Shown piece after piece: positions 58,775 to 64,000 of a stretch of DNA of 64,000 bases. Below the pieces are notes generated by a model. That model searched no databases, was not told where the DNA came from, and worked only from the letters and a program-made list of their open reading frames with translations. A program made the translations under genes and the position numbers. The stretch comes from Symbiodinium natans (taxonomy: Eukaryota > Sar > Dinophyceae > Suessiales > Symbiodiniaceae), in assembly GCA_905221605.1 (NCBI GenBank), contig CAJNDS010000173.1, forward strand, positions 1 through 64,000, written 5' to 3'. Every line of letters begins with the position of its first letter. The stretch's first letter is position 1.

Positions 58775-59987
58775 TCAGTGAGGCGTCTGCTCATGCTGCG
58801 AGGCTGTGTGCGACTTGCTCCCGCACGCTGATCCATCCTGCTTGGGGTATGCACATGCATGAACAAAGGGGCAGGAGCCCCCCCTTGTGCAACGGCCAAT
58901 CTGCCACTGGACACACAACCCTTTCTTCTCGGATCCTACCTGGATTTCTTTCACGAAGGTGATGTGCCTCCCTGAAGCGCCCTTGGGCTTACCGCCCTTA
59001 TCCTTGCCACGGCCCTTGCCCAGGCCTTTCCACTGGCCAACCTGCTTGCCCTTGCCTTGCAGGGCAGGGCCGCGGGGGATGAACAAGGCTTTCGGACGAG
59101 CCTGCAACAAGGTGCTGAGCTCACCTCTAACTTCTGTGAACTCATGCAACGCGTCATTCAAGCTCCAGGCTTTCTCACTGACCAAAGAGTGGATGCTCTG
59201 CCAAATCCGACAATCTGCCTGCTGCGCTTCTAGAATTGTCGGTGCACGCAGTCCTGATGCTGGGTCGAAACGCTGGGACACGAGTTGGACAAACTTGCAG
59301 CTATAGGCGTTGAGGCGGGCAAGGTGAGCTGAGCCAACCATGGCTAATGCCACGTCATGCACTGCCAAGATCCGCTGGATACCACTGATCCCCATATTGG
59401 CATCGGTCACTTCGATTGTAGGCGGATCATCTAGGATCTAGGAGCAAGCTGGAAAGACGCAGCATTTCGAGCTTGGGCTGTTTGTGGGGTCGGGCAATCA
59501 ACAACTCCGAAGCTTTCTCTTCCGTCATGCGATGTTTCCAAGCTATCCATTTATACTCCGACCGTGCCTCTTGATGGGCTGCGAGGGAAATCAGCCTCAA
59601 AGAAGGTAGAATAGAGGGATTCAAGACCTCACTTGGGTAATTTGCAAGGAATTGGCGCTTCATGTCGGACAGCTTCGTGGATGCAAGTTTGGGAGCAAAA
59701 CTCTCTACCCATGTCTCCAAAGTAGGATCTGCATGAACTGGGGCCGGCGAAACACTAGAGGAGCTGGATGCTTGCATGCCCGCCCACGCTGCTTTGATTT
59801 GGGCAATCTGCAAACGGGACAAGACGTGACCTGGGAAGATCTCAGGGATGGCTCCCTCAACCTCTGCCTGGGTTTCAACAACATGCTTGAACGCCGAGGC
59901 CGTCCAGCCCCCATCTATGGCCACCTTGATGACCTCTGCTGCCAGACCTTCCTTTGCCAGTGCACTCTCCAACTCGGAAGCAGCCAT
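58775..59987 (-). pseudogene. Gag-like protein with CCCH zinc finger, frame broken by 7-bp duplication
   Basis: Start ATG at 59987-59985 (MAASELESALAKEGLAAEV). The N-terminal helical part runs to a premature stop just after a 7-bp tandem duplication (59429-59442). Removing one unit restores the frame into the second half (58775-59410), about 400 residues in total. The C-terminal half has an amphipathic region, a Lys/Gly-rich segment (GKGRGKDKGGKPKG) and a CCCH finger, CVQWQIGRCTRGGSCPFVHA, suiting a nucleic-acid-binding Gag. It ends at UGA 58775-58777, directly followed in the same frame by the dioxygenase ORF. Confidence 0.7.
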
Positions 59988-60029
59988 GGTGAGCAAAGGT
60001 ACCGCAGGGCTAGTGTTGGTATGCAGCAC

Positions 60030-60355
60030 TGAAACAATTCTTGTTACGCGATAGCATAAGTGGCTTTGTTCGTGTTTCTAGAAACAGCATGCACGCAACA
60101 TGGCGAAGATGTATCCATCTACTCAGGACGTCCCATTAAAGAACGTGAAACTTTCGAGACACAACGGATCTAAACCTCTTGTCCTGCTTCGTTTGATAGA
60201 CCAAACAGATCCCTGCCTGCAGATGTGTCAAGAATCATGCCAAATTCATGCCAGCAATCTAACCCATGGGGAACACGTACAGCATGACATCCTGCCGGGT
60301 AACTGATGCCTACTCAGAGCACACGAACGCACTTTTCTGAAACGGACATCAAAGC
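60030..60355. other. Spacer between YR and Gag-like ORFs
   Basis: No coding motif seen. In the element's direction it lies after the YR stop and before the Gag start, so it may carry the Gag leader or a trans-splice acceptor. Confidence 0.4.
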
Positions 60356-62369
60356 TCATGCATCTGAGAAGCTAGATAAAGCTGCCAAGCAAGCACCGCG
60401 TCTACACAACCGACACGAAGATGGCACTGATGTATGGATCATGAGCCGATCGGCCGGCAAAGTGGCACCACACTTTGCACGCAAATATGTGCCATTGACA
60501 AGTGTACCTGATGAGGCATCGCCAGGACAAAGAACGTGCAACACAGCTGTGCAGGAGCCCAGCAAGAATTCATCAGGCTCACCTAAGTCATGATCCTCAG
60601 CTGGCGGTGCCAAGGGTTCGTCCTCGCTCTCATCAGAAGATCCTGGGTCGGATTGATACACAAGATCTTTGTCCAGCGCCTCCGGTTCCGGATCAGGGGT
60701 GCCCGATTGATTTTCTGCGACCTCCCAACTCCCATTACTGCTCTGAAGTAGATCCTCACTGCCATCAAGTTGAAACGAGAACCATTGGAAGGGCTCAAAC
60801 TCGTAGTCCTTAGAGAAAGCTTCCGGTGGAACATACGCCGGCGTCAAGGGCTGCTGCCCCCCTCTGTGCTGGGGGACCAAAAACCTGAAGCCTGATCGAA
60901 TGCTGTCACGAATGCAGGATTGGCACCGAAGCATGCCGTGAACATCGTCACGGGAATAAAGAGCGGAGCTGCTTATGCGGTGGTGTCCTTGACGCTTCCT
61001 ATCAACCTCATCAACATTCACTTGAAGGGACATGGAAAGCATGGTGGCTTTGAGGCTGTGCACCGTGAAGTTGAGGGGTGGCACCTCCGGTGGTGAGGAC
61101 GCCCAAGGCATAAGGAGAAAATGCCTCAACCACTTCAACGCCTCAGCATAGCTCATAGCTTGCAGGGGGAACATGAAGCTTTCGCCTTGCACTGCGGGAA
61201 GCAAGAACGATGGAAGCCACGAATCTGTGTGGTTTCGAACATGCGTTACAACAAGCCTATCAAGTGCATGCAGGTATTTGCTGACCCAAGAATGCGTTCC
61301 GCGAGAAAGAATGCCTGACGCAAGGATGCCCCAGGGCTGCCCGGTGTGACAAGTTTTTGTCGAAGGACATGCAAATCAAAAGATGATGAACTCCACCCAC
61401 GCGTTGAAGATCAGCAAATCGTAATGAACCCCAGGCAGCAACCAAAAAACCGCCAAGCACGACCACCTCAATAAGTGATGCCTGCTTCATCAAGATGCGC
61501 CTTTCCCACAGCTGAAGCACCCAAGTGGGGAGTGGGAAACTCTCCCTGCGTTCACAAGGAATTTTTGACTTCAGAAAGGAATCTATCACTTTTTCAAACG
61601 CGCACGACAAGATTGTACATTCTGCGACCTTGCATAGCCAACGAAGTGCTTTGATTGTCATGCAACAGCTTGAACCCAAGGTAGGGTCTCCATGCTTTTC
61701 AAGGGACATGGTGACTAGTACGTCCGCCATCATAACACTATCAAGATTGCCAAAACCGAAGCCTAGACCCTCAAGGTTCGCCACAAAATGTGACCAAGCT
61801 GCCAGGTAACGCAGCACCGTGTTCGTGGCATACCCTGAAAGAATCCGCGACGTGTGCTGGCTGGCAAATTCAGAGCACTGGATCTGCTTGAACAACCCAC
61901 TACAAGCACCCATAAAAACGAGGACGCCCCAGAACAATGACAAGGCCATCTGGGAGAAACCGGCTATCTGCTGGAACTTGGGATGGTGAACATCGGCTGG
62001 CTTTGCGGCTTTTCGTTTCGAAGCAGCTTTCAACAGGAGAGATGAACTGCTTTGCTGCTGTTGGTTGGATTCTAGAGAAAACTGGCGAAACCTTGCGAAA
62101 TGCATGGCTGATTCATCTTCAGCCTCAGAATCACATTCACTCCTGCCTGACATTGCAGCAGGAACTGGCAGTGGTTGCACAGCATGTGGCACTGGCTCGA
62201 TGCGTCGTCCCTGGGAGTACACAGGTTGAGCTAGACCTGCCCCTGGCAAAGGGGGAGCGGTTGCTTTAGGTTTGTCTGTTGGCAAAGCGAGCCCCCCCAA
62301 AGGCGGTGGACCACACTTACTCTTTGCTTTGCTGAAATGCTTATCATCAGGATCCGTCGGGCGTTTCAT
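60356..62369 (-). pseudogene. Tyrosine recombinase of the element, frame broken by one base
   Basis: Two overlapping frames. The first (61260-62369) holds a Pro-rich head, a core-binding-like helical region (GYATNTVLRYLAAWSHFVAN) and box I LGGFLVAAWGSLRFADLQRV (catalytic Arg317). The second (60356-61204 and open upstream to ~61360) holds LASGILSRGTHSWVSKYLHA, then TVHSLKATMLS (box II HxxK in place of HxxR), RQGHHRISS and the catalytic Tyr in SALYSRDDV. They become one frame if one A is dropped from the A5 run at 61354-61358. The C-terminal tail has an acidic region and a Cys pair (SCRLCRRG). The R-H-K-H-Y set identifies a YR integrase, the enzyme that inserts DIRS/Ngaro/PAT circles. Confidence 0.82.
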
Positions 62370-62379
62370 ACTGCACCTT

Positions 62380-62685
62380 TTAGTCCTCGATCAAGCTTTG
62401 CCAAAAACCTGGGGGCCTTGGGAAACTTGTCTGAACTGCACGCACAAGAAAGCTGAAGCAACTCTCAAGGTGCAAGAGCCGAACAGAAAGGCAGCCGATG
62501 CTACTGGTGCCAGTATGGCCGCGCAGATCCCGACGGACCCTCTGATCTTCCTGCTCGATGCGATGCACACGCTCTTCCAAGACTGCAATGTGTGTATGAA
62601 GGGCTTCCAACTGGCTCTGCAATTCGTGAACTTGAAGCTGCAACTGATCTGAAGAGGCGTCAAGCCCAGCACACGATGCTTCCAT
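62380..62685 (-). CDS. Small coiled-coil ORF at the element's 5' end
   Basis: 101 codons just upstream of the YR ORF: MEASCAGLDASSDQLQLQVH then a heptad-like stretch with LEALHTHIAVLEERVHRIEQ. A coiled-coil oligomerisation segment seems likely. It may be a separate ORF or the N-terminus of the YR protein after a frame change. Confidence 0.45.
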   Translation of the reverse strand: MEASCAGLDASSDQLQLQVHELQSQLEALHTHIAVLEERVHRIEQEDQRVRRDLRGHTGTSSIGCLSVRLLHLESCFSFLVRAVQTSFPRPPGFWQSLIED

Positions 62686-62843
62686 GCACTCACTTTGGAG
62701 TGAGCCCGCTCACCCCTGGAGCATTGTTCAAAATGAAAACTATGCTGAATGCAAAGGTTGCCAAAACACGAACCAAGCACTGTGGGAAAACATGGATAAG
62801 AAGACTTCCCATGAAGAAAGCATGCCATGAAAGAACTTGTTGA

Positions 62844-62940
62844 AAAAACTTGACTTTCTCGCTAGCAAGCACCACTCTTGAGCCAAAATGACGCACGAAC
62901 ATAGTTTATAAAACATACATGAACAAGTACATGATACGTT
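62844..62940. repeat. Split direct repeat A1 (97 bp), 5' end of the element
   Basis: Matches 54399-54495. Contains TTTATAAA (TATA-like) near 62905 and the spliced-leader remnant at 62877-62890. Ends at the ACGTT core 62936-62940. Confidence 0.9.
62877..62890 (-). other. Spliced-leader 3'-end remnant
   Basis: On the minus strand reads CATTTTGGCTCAAG, equal to the last 14 bases of the conserved dinoflagellate spliced leader (consensus ...CCATTTTGGCTCAAG). The next base upstream differs, and no GT follows the AAG, so it is a spliced copy and not an SL RNA gene. Confidence 0.65.
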
Positions 62941-63007
62941 GCGCCCGCACTTGGGCCTGCAAGCCCGCAGCGCGCATCTCCGACCTCTCTAGGTCCTTCC
63001 GCAACAT
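62936..63007 (-). pseudogene. Right part of the ORF interrupted by the YR element
   Basis: From ATG 63007-63005, 24 codons rich in Arg, Ala, Gln and Leu lead into the core (AACGT on this strand) and continue in frame at 53861. An in-frame TGA precedes the ATG at 63017-63019. See 53592-53866. Confidence 0.55.
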
Positions 63008-63019
63008 TCTCTTTCCTCA

Positions 63020-64000
63020 GAACGCAAGTTCGAAAAGCACGCCGCCTGACTCGGCTGTGGCTGGGGAGGGCGCACCTGAGGCTGGTGAAGGGCTCGCACC
63101 ATCGTGCGCGGGAGCACTGCGATCGCTCCTCGGCGGCAATGCAAGAGCAAGGCGACGTGGGGTAGCAGGCTGGCTTATGACTTCTTAAGGGCGCTTGTTC
63201 AACATGGAAAAGAAGCAATTCGCCCTTACCACTAGAAGCGGGAGAATCGCCTTTCCTGCCTGACCACTGCCCTCAATACAATCCAACACGGACTCAACCT
63301 TCCTGGTGACTTCCTCCTTTTTCAGCCGGAGATTCCTCCCAGAACCTCCATTTCCTAGACAAAGCTTTTGCCTCGGGGGAATTACGATAAGTCACCCCAT
63401 GAAGGAACAATCTAGTAGTGGCAAGGCCCTCATTTAAAGTGCACGGGCGCCTCCTCCGCTTTGGTTCCGCCTCGGCCTCTGAGACCGCACTCTGCGACGC
63501 GAAGAGGATGAACCCGCAGCCTCTAGTGCCAGACCTTCACTCTGCGAAGCCCTCGTCCTTCGCATACGCTTGACGATGTCCCTAGCACCTGGAAAATCTC
63601 AGAACCCCATTCGGCGCAGGATCTCACCCGAATCGTCCACCTCCCCCGACCTCGCCTGACTCAGTCGGCACAGCGGTGCCTTTACGGCACTGACGTATCA
63701 GACAATCCAGGGTCTCGGCTTGGCGTTGCACCAGCATCGTCCACAGGAGACAGCTCCATGGAATCTGCGTCAACAGCAGGTGCATGGCCAGTGTGTTCGG
63801 AGGCACCCAAGCCGCAGAATCTGAAGCGGCTAACACACGGTCTTGGTCAAGGACCGGCGCAACGTCATCTCCCTCACCATCAAGAGCTCCTACGGCTTCA
63901 GAGTCGATCACCTCGGATGGCACGACCAACGAAACAAGGCGTTGGAAAACTCAGGGCCTAGGTCGTGTCGCCACATTGCTGGGACTGTCAGAGAGCGCCG
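63020..64000. other. No recognised gene; weak acidic ORF at 63624-63929 (minus)
   Basis: The minus frame 63624-63929 contains EVIDSEAVGALDGEGDDVAP and a hydrophobic middle; protein-like but not recognised. It may belong to the same host unit as the interrupted ORF. Confidence 0.3.

Larger units (their letters stand above)
53862..62940 (-). mobile_element. YR retrotransposon with split direct repeats (DIRS/PAT/Ngaro-like)
   Basis: 9079 bp, read on the minus strand. Repeat A occurs at 62844-62940 (A1) and 54399-54495 (A2); repeat B occurs at 54491-54664 (B1) and 53862-54035 (B2). Order along the element is A1 - ORFs - B1A2 - 363-bp spacer - B2, the split-direct-repeat layout known for PAT and Ngaro retrotransposons, which use a tyrosine recombinase instead of a DDE integrase. 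A and B share the 5-bp core ACGTT (plus strand), found at both ends and at the internal B1A2 junction. That internal junction equals the junction a circular form would have. Gene order: coiled-coil ORF, YR, Gag-like CCCH protein, dioxygenase/methyltransferase-like, RT-RNase H. Repeats are nearly identical (A: one difference in 97; B: none seen), so the insertion is recent. Confidence 0.88.

Overview
The window reads as nuclear DNA of a dinoflagellate, probably of the Symbiodiniaceae/Suessiales type. Evidence: introns mix GT, GC and GA donors with acceptors of the form AG^G; interstitial tracts are of the TTTAGGG telomere type; a 14-base match to the 3' end of the dinoflagellate spliced leader is present; GAPDH and enolase are adjacent; a protein carries the Cys-rich DGSCCPAADGTYLGCC motif; and every gene I can recognise lies on the minus strand, fitting the long unidirectional gene arrays of these genomes.

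Layout from left to right, all genes minus strand. 0.6-2.0 kb: coiled-coil/collagen-like ORF. 2.5-3.4 kb: small ATX1-type copper chaperone. 4.8-8.2 kb: exons of a MORN-repeat protein. 9-16.5 kb: gene-poor, with a 3.4 kb C-rich modular repeat array bounded by telomere-like tracts, a hairpin-forming repeat and tandem repeats. 16.6-28.2 kb: NVL/Rix7-type double AAA+ ATPase of ribosome biogenesis, for which I could join 14 exons in frame (711 codons, 3' end missing); its 7 kb second intron holds exons of at least one other, unidentified gene. 31.0-32.4 kb: intronless JmjC/cupin protein with an EF-hand. 35.5-36.8 kb: microsatellites and long G/C homopolymers. 37.0-37.9 kb: Cys-rich protein. 40.5-48.9 kb: enolase in about 25 exons, with a secreted Cys-rich repeat protein nested in one intron. 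49.0-51.2 kb: GAPDH, whose stop codon is 63 in-frame bases before the enolase ATG. 52.4-52.7 kb: microsatellites.

53.862-62.940 kb: a 9.08 kb tyrosine-recombinase (YR) retrotransposon with split direct repeats (A1-ORFs-B1A2-spacer-B2). It encodes a YR, a Gag-like CCCH protein, a 2OG-Fe(II) dioxygenase-like domain joined to a C5-methyltransferase-like domain, and RT-RNase H. It sits inside another ORF, which becomes continuous if the element is removed leaving one copy of a 5-base core. Its terminal repeat carries the spliced-leader remnant. Several ORFs have frame breaks, so this copy may be decaying or may contain homopolymer errors.

The two glycolytic genes form a compact unit. NVL, the copper chaperone and the MORN protein are independent housekeeping or structural genes. 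The combination of YR, RT, dioxygenase and methyltransferase-like domains in one element is the most unusual system here.
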